From contig JALHCK010000021.1 of the NCBI GenBank assembly GCA_022841205.1, positions 1-10,947 on the forward strand: a stretch of 10,947 bases of DNA, written 5' to 3'. Shown here piece by piece: positions 1-6,153 of this stretch (the stretch's first letter is position 1; each line of letters starts with the position of its first letter). A program made the translations under genes and the position numbers. The notes below the pieces were generated by a model. It was not told the DNA's origin. It was given only the letters and a program-made list of their open reading frames with translations, and did not search any database. The stretch comes from Methanomicrobiales archaeon. GTDB taxonomy: Archaea; Halobacteriota; Methanomicrobia; Methanomicrobiales; Methanospirillaceae.

Positions 1-133
1 GGGGTTCACCTTGCATCGAAACAGAGATGAACCTCGCATGCCCGTAGGCATGAGACAATTATCTTCTGTGATAATGAAGGTTTGGGATCATGCCTCTGTA
101 ATCTCCTTAAAAAAGAACGGAGGTATTGAAAAC
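1..133. other. upstream leader of the first gene
   Basis: An open frame runs through this stretch from position 11 into the gene that starts at 134. Its residues do not look like a protein start, whereas the residues from 134 form a clean signal peptide. I therefore read it as leader DNA. No convincing TATA box is visible; TTAAAAAAG at about 107-116 lies too close to the start codon to be the promoter. Confidence 0.5.
119..124 (+). promoter_or_regulatory. Shine-Dalgarno GGAGGT fixing the start at 134
   Basis: GGAGGT lies 9 nt before the ATG at 134 and is a near-perfect match to the archaeal 16S rRNA tail. It supports that ATG over the upstream in-frame ATGs. Confidence 0.8.
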
Positions 134-790
134 ATGAAAACCATGAAAATAGGTGTCGTTCTGCTGGCACTACTGCTGGCAGGGTTGGCGATGGTACCGA
201 TTGTAAGCGCAGTAAATAATGATGAACGTAATGATCTTTGGAATGATTCCCAAGTTCAAAAATACAATTCATTAATCGGTAAAGAAATCACAGCTGGAGA
301 GCTTTATGAAATTGTCGATCCAGAATTCTTAAAATCTCTTCCAGAGGATTTACGCGCATCCTACTACCAAACAAAGGTTCAGTGGCCTACCGCTCCGGGA
401 AAGGATACTGAGACTACAATCACATTTAAACCGGAATCTATTACCAATAGAGCTGGACAAGTTGTATTGAATTTTGGCACCTTTGCAAGTCCTATAGGGA
501 GAACCATCAGTTATTTCAGTCAAAGTGTAAGTAGTCCACCCACTACATTTATTCAAATGTATGATAAATCAACTTTAATCAAGTATGAAAATGGTCATTA
601 CTATTACGTTGATCATAGAGCTGGAACCGGGTATTTATGTACATTACACTACGTTTCCGGGTTAAAATCGGTTCAACCCGGGACATATGTAGTTCTTGGA
701 GAACATTCTGGTATATCGCTTCCAGGGATACTAGATCCTCCAGCGTATGGTCCGGTTTATTCACAGTCTTCCTATGTGACAATAAGTTAA
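134..790 (+). CDS. secreted protein of unknown function
   Basis: This 218-residue protein is probably exported. It starts with Lys-rich residues (MKTMK), then a hydrophobic stretch at about residues 6-22 with several Leu, and a small-residue SA cleavage site near residue 26. The start at 134 is chosen because of the signal peptide and the GGAGGT site. The mature part is polar. Residues 30-80 are acidic and predicted helical (a LIGKEITAGELYEIVDPEF region). The C-terminal 130 residues are rich in Tyr, Ser, Thr, Gly and Val, as in a beta-rich extracellular domain. There are no catalytic motifs, no cysteine pairs and no C-terminal membrane anchor. I do not recognise the family; it resembles the many lineage-specific secreted proteins of methanogens. 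The downstream gene is convergent, so this is a single-gene unit. Confidence 0.75.
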   Translation: MKTMKIGVVLLALLLAGLAMVPIVSAVNNDERNDLWNDSQVQKYNSLIGKEITAGELYEIVDPEFLKSLPEDLRASYYQTKVQWPTAPGKDTETTITFKPESITNRAGQVVLNFGTFASPIGRTISYFSQSVSSPPTTFIQMYDKSTLIKYENGHYYYVDHRAGTGYLCTLHYVSGLKSVQPGTYVVLGEHSGISLPGILDPPAYGPVYSQSSYVTIS

Positions 791-815
791 TTCTTTTTTA
801 AAATTTTTTTTATAT
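791..815 (+). terminator. T-run terminator of the secreted-protein gene
   Basis: Two T-runs follow the stop codon directly (T6 and then T8). This is the usual form of an archaeal terminator without a required hairpin. It lies between two convergent genes. Confidence 0.6.
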
Positions 816-1199
816 ATTAATCAAACTGGGATCTATAGCAATAGCTTTATGATACGCATCTTCTGCGTCTTCATTCAATCCTAACACCAGCATAACCTTT
901 GATTTCTGGTAATATGCAAGCGCATATCGGGGATTGATTTCAATCGCTCTGTTATAGCATTTTATAGATTCGTTATACTGTCGTAGATTTTGGTAACAGA
1001 CACCTTTTGCGAACCATGCTTCTGAGAATCGTGGATCAATTTCCAAAGCCTTATCGTAGTAGACAATTGCTGCTTCACACCCATTAGTATAAGCTGCTTT
1101 ATTCAATCCATCTATATACCATTGCTCTGCGGTTTTTTGGTATACACAACCAGATGCCAGAATAATGCTAATAATAATTGTGAGAAAAAGGATTTTCAT
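810..1199 (-). CDS. TPR-repeat lipoprotein
   Basis: This 129-residue protein has a hydrophobic N-terminus ending in a lipobox (LASGC, Cys18), so it is probably lipid-anchored on the outside of the cell membrane. The rest is three tetratricopeptide repeats at about residues 24-56, 59-91 and 92-125. Each ends in the typical ALEIDP / AIEINP / AIAIDP signature, and the middle one has the canonical W-A-G-Y-A-P pattern. TPRs bind partner proteins; no partner can be named here. A paralogue with the same layout lies at 2187-2567, beyond the insertion sequence. There is no Shine-Dalgarno site, and the TATA box sits only 20-29 nt upstream, so the mRNA is probably leaderless. Confidence 0.85.
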   Translation of the reverse strand: MKILFLTIIISIILASGCVYQKTAEQWYIDGLNKAAYTNGCEAAIVYYDKALEIDPRFSEAWFAKGVCYQNLRQYNESIKCYNRAIEINPRYALAYYQKSKVMLVLGLNEDAEDAYHKAIAIDPSLINI

Positions 1200-1218
1200 T
1201 AAATAGATTATTTATTTG

Positions 1219-1228
1219 AATATATAGA
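1219..1228 (-). promoter_or_regulatory. TATA box of the TPR lipoprotein gene
   Basis: On the reverse strand this reads TCTATATATT, centred about 24 nt before the ATG at 1199. That spacing would place transcription start at or next to the start codon. The IS begins within a few bases of it (1233), so the insertion lies just upstream of this promoter. Confidence 0.5.
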
Positions 1229-1232
1229 TATT

Positions 1233-1257
1233 GGTGATTAGGTAACATCGACCCCTA
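1233..1257 (+). repeat. left terminal inverted repeat of the IS
   Basis: It starts with GGTGATT (1233-1239) and ends with ACCCCTA (1251-1257). The same two heptamers with the same 11-nt spacing occur inverted at the other end. Five of the eleven spacer bases also match. Confidence 0.7.
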
Positions 1258-1263
1258 GCAGCA

Positions 1264-2097
1264 TTAGTGTAGCATCAAATCTACAAGAATCTCAAATAAA
1301 TCTTTCCCTCTATTGTTATATCGCCATTCCATCTCCTTGATATAGAAGAGGAATTTCTGTCGTGAGATTCCATGATGCTTAATCAATTGTTCCTTCGCAA
1401 AGGACCAGAAACCTTCGATTCCATTGATATAGACCTTTCCCTGTTTGAACTTATACCGGTGGTCGATGTTAAGATGCTTATATCCACAGAACATGAGAGA
1501 ATCATATCCCCTCCACTTGTCTGTGTATACGATAGACCCTCTCCTTACCCTCTTTACCGTCTCGGTCATAAGACTCTCCGCAGAGACATCCTGAACAATA
1601 TTTACTGATACTTTTCCTCCTCGTTCCAGGATCCCATAAACGATGGTCTTGCCACCTGCTCCTCTCCCTCGGTTTCTTTTTCTCTTTCCTCCAAAATACG
1701 CTTCATCCGCTTCCAGTTCACCCATCAGGACCTCATCATTCCGCGCGAGATCTTCTACAACAATTCTTCGAAGAATATCGTAAGCTCTCAGGGTTGTCTT
1801 ATAGTTCAGATGAACTTCTTGTGAGGCTTTTCTGGCTGATGTGGAGAGTTCGAACAGCTTAATCAGTGCAAACCATTTAGAAGGAAAGATCCGAAGGAGT
1901 GAGAACCTGGTCCCCTGAAGGGGCTAGTAATCTCTTTTGCATCTTTTACACCGGACTCTCCATCTCTGATGATAATAGAATTCTGAGAGTGAACAGGAGG
2001 GACAGTCTGTGTTGCCACGTCTCTCCCAAAGATACTCAAGGGATAAACGGTCTTCTGAAATGAGCTTGCCAATTTCCCGAAAATCCATATGATCCAT
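1264..2097 (-). pseudogene. IS1595 transposase interrupted by one amber codon
   Basis: A single reading frame of 277 sense-or-amber codons runs from the ATG at 2097. It holds a zinc ribbon (CPSC near residues 32-35, then CKRC near 50-53) and a helical region. From residue 125 follows the ISXO2-like catalytic domain with Asp131 (ADEAYFGGK), Asp193 (YTDKWRGYDSL) and Glu228 (NGIEGFWSF), then the typical KEMEWRYNNR end. The only break is TAG at codon 58 (1924-1926), between CKRCKRDY and PLQGTRFSLL, exactly at the end of the zinc ribbon. No frameshift is needed. Initiation at 1725 would leave only the catalytic domain without its DNA-binding part. The likely reading is a dead transposase. Amber read-through, as pyrrolysine or by suppression, is possible but unsupported by anything else here. 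Confidence 0.8.
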
Positions 2098-2118
2098 TTC
2101 CACTTCCTAACTAAAGGT

Positions 2119-2143
2119 TAGGGGTGGTTCTTTCACAATCACC
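2119..2143 (-). repeat. right terminal inverted repeat of the IS
   Basis: Read on the reverse strand from 2143, this gives GGTGATT, 11 nt, then ACCCCTA, matching the left end in sequence and spacing. Confidence 0.7.
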
Positions 2144-2186
2144 ACTTTTTTTATTCAGCATGAAAATAACCCCACAGCAGCCCCCA

Positions 2187-2567
2187 TTAGGTAAAAGAGA
2201 AGGTCGGATCAATTTCACTTGCAATTTTAAAACAGGCTGCTGACTCATTATACCGTTGCAGATTCTTCAGTGTGACGCCTTTTGCATACCAGCAGATCCC
2301 TTTGTTGGGATCCAACTCAAGGCCCCGGTCATAGTTATTCAGGGCTTTGTCATACTGATTGAAGGCATCGTTGTAATAAATCCCCCTCAGGCACCATACA
2401 GAAGCATTATAGGGGTCATCTTCTACCATCCGGTCAAATTCAGCTTGGCTTGCATTTACTTTTTCTGCAAATTGCAGACGACTGGTCTCAATAGGCTGGT
2501 CGTGCATCACGCAACCGCTGGTAGCTACCACCATTAATAATATTATACAGGAGATCGCGATTTTCAT
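2187..2567 (-). CDS. TPR-repeat lipoprotein, paralogue
   Basis: This 126-residue protein has an N-terminal hydrophobic segment and a lipobox (ATSGC, Cys19), then TPR units. Two are clear at about residues 54-87 and 88-121, with the signatures GLELDP and ASEIDP, and a degenerate one comes before them. It resembles the gene at 810-1199; both contain an AKGV..NL..YNES stretch, and this copy ends one repeat earlier. The two are probably an old tandem duplicate now separated by the IS. The ATG at 2567 is preferred over that at 2585 because GAGGATC lies 6 nt upstream of it and it gives a cleaner signal peptide. Ligands are unknown. Confidence 0.82.
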   Translation of the reverse strand: MKIAISCIILLMVVATSGCVMHDQPIETSRLQFAEKVNASQAEFDRMVEDDPYNASVWCLRGIYYNDAFNQYDKALNNYDRGLELDPNKGICWYAKGVTLKNLQRYNESAACFKIASEIDPTFSFT

Positions 2568-2644
2568 GAGCGTGATCCTCGTCATACCTTTAATCCGTAC
2601 CAGGAAGATAGATGTTCTGGTTCACGGTCACATTAGGTTTTACG

Positions 2645-2650
2645 TTTATA
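2645..2650 (-). promoter_or_regulatory. possible TATA box of the second TPR gene
   Basis: TATAAA on the reverse strand lies 78 nt before the start codon at 2567, which would give a leader of about 50 nt. Nothing else supports it. Confidence 0.35.
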
Positions 2651-2728
2651 GAGAATAGTTTTCCTCCATTGGTTGAATGCTCAATCATGCTATTAGGCCG
2701 CCAATATAATGAAAGTATGAATTGAAAG

Positions 2729-2869
2729 ATGCATTCAGAAAGAATTAGCAGCTCAATAACAGTGTTCTGGACCTTGTTCGTTGCGATGGCAGGGCTGGTG
2801 CTGGCCCGGGTTGTGGACCCAGTGACAGCTCAGCAGGTTGTAGGGATGATTACGGCGATGGGGGTGTAA
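2729..2869 (+). CDS. possible 46-residue membrane peptide
   Basis: This short ORF reads MHSERISSS, then about 20 hydrophobic residues (from ITVFWTLFVAM to LVLARVV), then a short polar stretch and a second mildly hydrophobic tail ending ITAMGV. It fits a one-pass small membrane protein. There is no Shine-Dalgarno site, but AATATAATG (2703-2711) lies about 22 nt upstream, the right place for a leaderless transcript, and T6 follows at 2879-2884. It sits alone between two reverse-strand genes in otherwise empty DNA. I do not recognise it. The promoter, hydrophobic core and terminator together make it plausible, but it could be chance. Confidence 0.45.
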   Translation: MHSERISSSITVFWTLFVAMAGLVLARVVDPVTAQQVVGMITAMGV

Positions 2870-2878
2870 TGTTGATAA

Positions 2879-2884
2879 TTTTTT
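2879..2884 (+). terminator. T-run after the small membrane ORF
   Basis: T6 lies ten bases after the stop codon of the 46-residue ORF and is consistent with an archaeal terminator. Confidence 0.35.
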
Positions 2885-2939
2885 GACATACCCCCTTTAA
2901 ATTTGATTTTAATCTGTTTTATGTAATCATCAGACCATT

Positions 2940-3275
2940 CTAGTGCGAAATCTCAAGCCAGACTACCGGTTGGTTACCTATAGTCCAGCCATCATGCCCA
3001 GGAGGAATTGAGCCAACATCACCGGGGCCAAATACCTCTTCTTTTCCATCATCCATACGAACACCCAATTTGCCAGTAATGACAAACAGAATGTGGTCTT
3101 TTTGACAACTTTCAGTCTTCTGGAGGGGTTTTAAGTGCTTTGACCACTGCCATCCAGGTTCGGTCGTGACCCGGCGAAAGGTAAGACCTCTGATGGTAAC
3201 AGCCTCCATTTTCAACTTCTCGGGCGTATTCGTTTCTTCCGGCTTATTAAAACTCTTTTTCTCAATTGTCGGCAT
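2940..3275 (-). CDS. small single-domain cupin protein
   Basis: This 111-residue protein forms one cupin beta-barrel. The first cupin motif is present in modified form: a PGWQWSKH segment, then TESCQKDH, with a single clear His before the turn GKLGV. The second motif is GPGD..SIPPGHDGW. Proteins of this type, with SCQ..H and PPGHD motifs, are common as stand-alone cupins in actinobacteria and methanogens; none is firmly assigned a reaction, so the function is open. The ATG at 3275 is chosen over that at 3299 because AGGAG lies 7 nt upstream. A 7-bp hairpin lies in the leader at 3312-3330. The gene is divergent from the one at 3422. Confidence 0.85.
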   Translation of the reverse strand: MPTIEKKSFNKPEETNTPEKLKMEAVTIRGLTFRRVTTEPGWQWSKHLKPLQKTESCQKDHILFVITGKLGVRMDDGKEEVFGPGDVGSIPPGHDGWTIGNQPVVWLEISH

Positions 3276-3311
3276 GTTTTTTCTCCTAACTATGAACAAG
3301 CTTTAAAAATC

Positions 3312-3330
3312 TCTGGCTTGGTTAGCCAGA
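3312..3330. promoter_or_regulatory. perfect palindrome in the cupin leader
   Basis: TCTGGCT and AGCCAGA are separated by five bases (TGGTT). It lies between the probable promoter at 3344-3354 and the cupin start, so it could be a repressor operator or an mRNA hairpin. Confidence 0.4.
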
Positions 3331-3339
3331 TGTTCAAGG

Positions 3340-3354
3340 CAACTATAATAAATA
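3340..3354. promoter_or_regulatory. AT-rich divergent promoter region
   Basis: AACTATAATAAATAC contains TATA-like sequence on both strands. On the reverse strand TTTATTATAG could drive the cupin gene; on the forward strand CTATAATAAA could drive the gene at 3422. The exact use is inferred. Confidence 0.4.
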
Positions 3355-3421
3355 CATTGCCCACTTTCGCGCCACGTATCCCTGAGCCTAATATCAAAGG
3401 ATGGTGAAGTGATCCGGTGCT

Positions 3422-3946
3422 ATGTTGATCGAATTGCGGAAGGGGATGGCACTCCATCCATGCACCTTTAACGCGGTGATTGCCCCCGAGAAGGTGATGG
3501 TTTCCGCCATCAACAACAACATAGATCTCCAGCGGTTCCTCTTCCTGTACGTGAGCGGCAATTATTCACGCCTTCTCTCTTCGATCGACCGCTCATCCAA
3601 GAACTTTGAGGTCCGTAGGGCATTCACCGCTCACCAGCTCTTCACCATCCTCAAAGAGGTGAGCCATACGGTCCTCCTCTTGGAACACGATTCGACACTT
3701 TTCGATGGAGCAGAAGATATGATACCGCATATTGCAGGAATGCTCGAAGACATCGGCCGTGAATCACTCGTTATCCTGTACACTCCGTCTATCGATCGCA
3801 CATTCTCTGTGCCGATGCGACAAGCTGATCACATTATTGAGATTACACCGGCTGATGATACAATCGGGAACGCACTATACCGTCGATCCCGTTCGCTTCG
3901 AACTAGTGAAAACCGCCCTTATGCACAGAGGACTCTCGAGGTGTAG
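3422..3946 (+). CDS. RecA/KaiC-like protein lacking a visible Walker A motif
   Basis: This protein has 174 residues. A hydrophobic strand followed by acidic residues (HTVLLLEHD, about residues 82-90) looks like a Walker B strand. A second strand (LVILYTPSID) and an end strand (ADHIIEI) follow in the order seen in RecA-fold ATPases. No glycine-rich GxxxxGK(S/T) loop is present, so ATP binding is doubtful. The protein may be a degenerate or regulatory relative of archaeal RadA/KaiC paralogues, or an unrelated alpha/beta protein. The last 25 residues are basic and polar. The start is uncertain: the only weak Shine-Dalgarno match (GGTGA at 3403) is 14 nt upstream, and in-frame stops exclude a longer N-terminus. 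Confidence 0.6.
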   Translation: MLIELRKGMALHPCTFNAVIAPEKVMVSAINNNIDLQRFLFLYVSGNYSRLLSSIDRSSKNFEVRRAFTAHQLFTILKEVSHTVLLLEHDSTLFDGAEDMIPHIAGMLEDIGRESLVILYTPSIDRTFSVPMRQADHIIEITPADDTIGNALYRRSRSLRTSENRPYAQRTLEV

Positions 3947-3975
3947 AAAGGGGGGGCTGAAAAGACGGTAAAATA

Positions 3976-3995
3976 AGCCCTATACGGGCTCCTTT
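3976..3995 (+). terminator. hairpin terminator after the RecA-like gene
   Basis: AGCCC-TATAC-GGGCT forms a 5-bp stem and is followed by CCTTTT, 29 nt after the stop codon. Confidence 0.5.
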
Positions 3996-4338
3996 TCCCA
4001 CGCCTATGTCCGGACCAATATCGGAAAACCCCGCAAAATTCCCCTTTTTCCTTCTTGTAAAGAATAAGCCCAATAATCGCTCTGTTTGCCAAAATACGGC
4101 AGAATTGCATCTCATTAAAAGCCCGCCAAAGGCCGTTAAATCGAGGCTGTTTTTGTCACTTAGTTTATCCCATCCGGACCCCGAAAGGCTGTCAAAACGC
4201 GAATATGAGGGTCATTTTTTCCGACGAATGTCTCAGAAAATGGGATGTTCGGAAAAGACAGGTGTTGAATAGTTAATTCTACGACGGCAAATCCACTTTA
4301 TCAGGAAGGCGGAACTAAAAAAATCAATAATAAAAAGC
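3996..4338. other. gene-poor region upstream of superoxide dismutase
   Basis: About 340 bases with open frames on both strands but no recognisable protein. Base composition alternates between pyrimidine-rich and AT-rich blocks. The octamer TCGGAAAA occurs at 4021-4028 and 4249-4256, and its complement TTTTCCGA at 4217-4224. The last two could form a hairpin with a 24-nt loop. An 88-codon forward ORF (4006-4272) has no Shine-Dalgarno site and no recognisable fold. I treat the stretch as regulatory or spacer DNA, possibly a repeat remnant. Confidence 0.4.
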
Positions 4339-4347
4339 ATTAAATAG
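4339..4347 (+). promoter_or_regulatory. probable TATA box of superoxide dismutase
   Basis: ATTAAATAG (4339-4347), within an AT-rich stretch, lies 33-41 nt before the start codon. This predicts a leader of about 10 nt that just holds the GGTGAT site at 4369-4374. Confidence 0.5.
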
Positions 4348-4368
4348 TTTCTTTCCGCTTTTGCACAT

Positions 4369-4374
4369 GGTGAT
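4369..4374 (+). promoter_or_regulatory. Shine-Dalgarno GGTGAT of superoxide dismutase
   Basis: GGTGAT matches the inner part of the archaeal anti-Shine-Dalgarno complement and lies 5 nt before the ATG at 4380. Confidence 0.65.
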
Positions 4375-4379
4375 CGATC

Positions 4380-4994
4380 ATGTCTGATAACAGATTTTAT
4401 TCCTTGCCGGAGCTGCCTTATGCTTACAATGCCCTTGAGCCTTTTATCTCTGAGGCTCAGCTCCGCCTGCATCATGATAAGCATCATGCTGCCTATGTGA
4501 ACGGTGCCAATGCCATCTTCGAGAGGCTTGATAAGACCCGTCAGGCGGGAACCGATGTGGATATGAAAGCTACTTTAAAGGAGTTGTCCTTTCAGGCAGG
4601 AGGCCATATACTTCACCACCTCTTCTGGAAAAACCTTGCCCCGGCCAACAAGGCAGGCAAAGAGCCTGGCGGCATTCTGGCGGATAACCTGAAGAAAGAG
4701 TTCGGATCCTTCGAGCGTTTCAAAAAGGAATTTTCTGCAGCAGCGGTCAGTGCAGAAGGATCGGGCTGGGCGGCTCTTGCCAGATGCGGTATGACCGGCC
4801 GACTTCTCATCATGCAGATCGAGAAACACAATGTGAATGTGTATCCTCACATTCGCATCATCATGGTCCTGGACGTCTGGGAGCACGCCTACTATCTGGA
4901 CTACAAAAATGAGCGACCCCGATATGTCGAGGCCTTCTGGAACAATGTGAACTGGGATGAGGTGAACCAGAGACTGGAAGTGTTACTTAAGTAA
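4380..4994 (+). CDS. sod: iron/manganese superoxide dismutase
   Basis: The protein has 204 residues, the usual length for the family. It converts superoxide to hydrogen peroxide and oxygen in the cytoplasm and protects oxygen-sensitive enzymes. The N-terminal helical domain carries LPYAYNALEP and the ligand His31 (LRLHHDKHHAAYV); His80 (HILHHLFWKNLAP) ends that domain. The C-terminal domain supplies Asp165 and His169 in the signature DVWEHAYY. All four metal ligands are present. The outer-sphere Gln of bacterial enzymes is replaced by His at both usual places (His76 and His150, in IEKHNVN), a pattern I associate with archaeal, usually iron-dependent, enzymes; the metal cannot be proven from sequence. 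The gene stands alone, with its own promoter and terminator. Confidence 0.96.
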   Translation: MSDNRFYSLPELPYAYNALEPFISEAQLRLHHDKHHAAYVNGANAIFERLDKTRQAGTDVDMKATLKELSFQAGGHILHHLFWKNLAPANKAGKEPGGILADNLKKEFGSFERFKKEFSAAAVSAEGSGWAALARCGMTGRLLIMQIEKHNVNVYPHIRIIMVLDVWEHAYYLDYKNERPRYVEAFWNNVNWDEVNQRLEVLLK

Positions 4995-5000
4995 AAAAAT

Positions 5001-5007
5001 TATTTTT
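5001..5007 (+). terminator. T-run terminator of superoxide dismutase
   Basis: TATTTTT starts seven bases after the stop codon. Confidence 0.45.
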
Positions 5008-5078
5008 ACCATGATTTCTGGTGACGCCCGGTCATATTTGCTCGTCTCATTTCACACTACTTCAACTGCGTAAGTCCT

Positions 5079-5085
5079 AAAAAAA
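5079..5085 (-). terminator. T-run terminator of methanogenesis marker 8 gene
   Basis: On the reverse strand T7 follows the TGA stop directly. Together with the T-run at 5001 it closes a convergent gene pair. Confidence 0.55.
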
Positions 5086-5946
5086 TCAGATTAAGGGTTC
5101 AGGCTGCTGCCCGGAAAGCATTGGAAGCTTCGTGGTCTTGAGGAACACCTGCTCATCGCTCTGCCGGACTTTTTCAATGATCAGCTCTTTTGCTCTCTTC
5201 GTAACTGCAAAGATTGGTACCGCATCCCCGGCCTGCAGCAGCGCTTTTTTACCGGCAACCTCCCGGATAGTTCCGGATGCACAGGACGTGATCAGGTCGC
5301 CTGCTGCAACAAGAGTCTCTGCTTCCCTGCGGTTGAGCCCGGTGACATGGACGCCGAATATCATCACGTCGGGATACTTTTCACGGATCTTTTTTGCCTC
5401 TGCGGGGATCGCAATGGTAACCGCGACATTCTTGTATCCCATTGAATAGGCCTTTGCAACTCCAGCAGACTGATCGAGCGAGGCATTATTTTTATCGATG
5501 ACAATCCCGCCGTTCTCTTCGATCCTTCTGATGACGTCCTTGTATGGCACCGTCTTGACAAGGCCGGACATCCTACCGCTGATTCCCTGCACGAGCACGG
5601 GACTGGTTACGATGACGGTCCCGGCACCATCACAGGCAAGGACAACAGCATCGAGCAGACCGGTGGTAAGACCAAAACTGAGTATTTCTGAGGCGCCGAA
5701 TCCCACGAACGGCCGGGTATCCGCCACTTCACGCAGGGGAGTACACATGCCCCACGTGTTGATACGATACTCAATATTCGCCTTAACAGACTTTTTATCA
5801 GGGGCTGTGAGGGGGTAAGCCATTTTTTTCATCAGTGGACAGAATGTTATTTGCGCTTCACCGACCTCGATTACTTTACCCTCCCGGATAACCACCCGGC
5901 ACCTTCCGAGAGCTTCCAGGATGTGTTCATCATTTTTTATCGTCAT
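5086..5946 (-). CDS. methanogenesis marker protein 8 (DUF2099)
   Basis: This 286-residue protein matches, to my recognition, the family found almost only in methanogens and known as marker protein 8. Its role is unproven; its distribution suggests work in coenzyme M reductase biogenesis or a related methanogenic step. Visible marks are the N-terminal EHILEALGRCRVVI, the Cys-Pro pair at FCPL (Cys36), WGMCTP (Cys68), CDGAG (Cys105), a long Gly-rich segment, VHVTGLNRREAE near residue 200, and SCASG (Cys222). The several conserved cysteines suggest metal or cofactor binding, as an inference. There is no signal peptide. The start lacks a Shine-Dalgarno site, so initiation may be leaderless. It is the strongest sign in the window that the host is a methanogen. 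Confidence 0.9.
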   Translation of the reverse strand: MTIKNDEHILEALGRCRVVIREGKVIEVGEAQITFCPLMKKMAYPLTAPDKKSVKANIEYRINTWGMCTPLREVADTRPFVGFGASEILSFGLTTGLLDAVVLACDGAGTVIVTSPVLVQGISGRMSGLVKTVPYKDVIRRIEENGGIVIDKNNASLDQSAGVAKAYSMGYKNVAVTIAIPAEAKKIREKYPDVMIFGVHVTGLNRREAETLVAAGDLITSCASGTIREVAGKKALLQAGDAVPIFAVTKRAKELIIEKVRQSDEQVFLKTTKLPMLSGQQPEPLI

Positions 5947-5977
5947 TGAAAATCGCTTTTAAAATGGATTAGCTACT

Positions 5978-5991
5978 GATAATATCTTATC
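5978..5991. promoter_or_regulatory. palindrome in the marker 8 promoter region
   Basis: GATAA-TATC-TTATC is an inverted repeat that on the reverse strand also contains a TATA-like GATATTAT about 35 nt before the start. It may be the promoter element, an operator, or both. Confidence 0.35.
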
Positions 5992-6052
5992 GGAGCTCTA
6001 TGAGAACGGCATCAGATAGGCGGTGAATTGATGGGATTTCATCCTGCAGACA

Positions 6053-6143
6053 CTCGGTCATGTTCACTCGTCCTCGCTGATGCTCCGGCTCGCTTCACAT
6101 CAGCTCGCTGTTTTTTCACGGTTTCTTGTTGAGACGACGACGC
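6053..6143 (+). repeat. truncated copy of the structured repeat (copy C)
   Basis: The first 61 bases (6053-6113) match the outer end of the right arm (10447-10507, inverted) at 60 positions. The following 24 bases (6120-6143) match the left arm (7568-7591) with one difference. A 7-bp stem, GCTGATG with CATCAGC, encloses a CCGGCTCGC loop. The copy has only the outer end of the family and stops next to the 3' end of the CDGSH gene at 6154. Confidence 0.85.
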
Positions 6144-6153
6144 ACCCGTTGCA

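Larger units (their letters stand above)
1233..2143 (-). mobile_element. IS1595-family insertion sequence
   Basis: The element is about 911 bp, in the usual size range for simple IS1595 elements, and encodes one ISXO2-type transposase. Both ends begin GGTGATT, followed 11 nt later by ACCCCTA, in inverted orientation; I take these as the terminal inverted repeats. The expected 8-bp target duplication is not visible: the left flank is TAGATATT and the right flank ACTTTTTT. The element is therefore old, or one flank was rearranged. The transposase carries an in-frame amber codon. Confidence 0.8.

Noticed and set aside
1863..2072. Separate 69-codon ORF upstream of the transposase
   Set aside because: It is an out-of-frame shadow. 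The zinc ribbon reads in the transposase frame across the amber codon.
4006..4272. 88-codon forward ORF before superoxide dismutase
   Set aside because: No ribosome binding site, no recognisable fold, and overlapping open frames on the other strand are of similar length.
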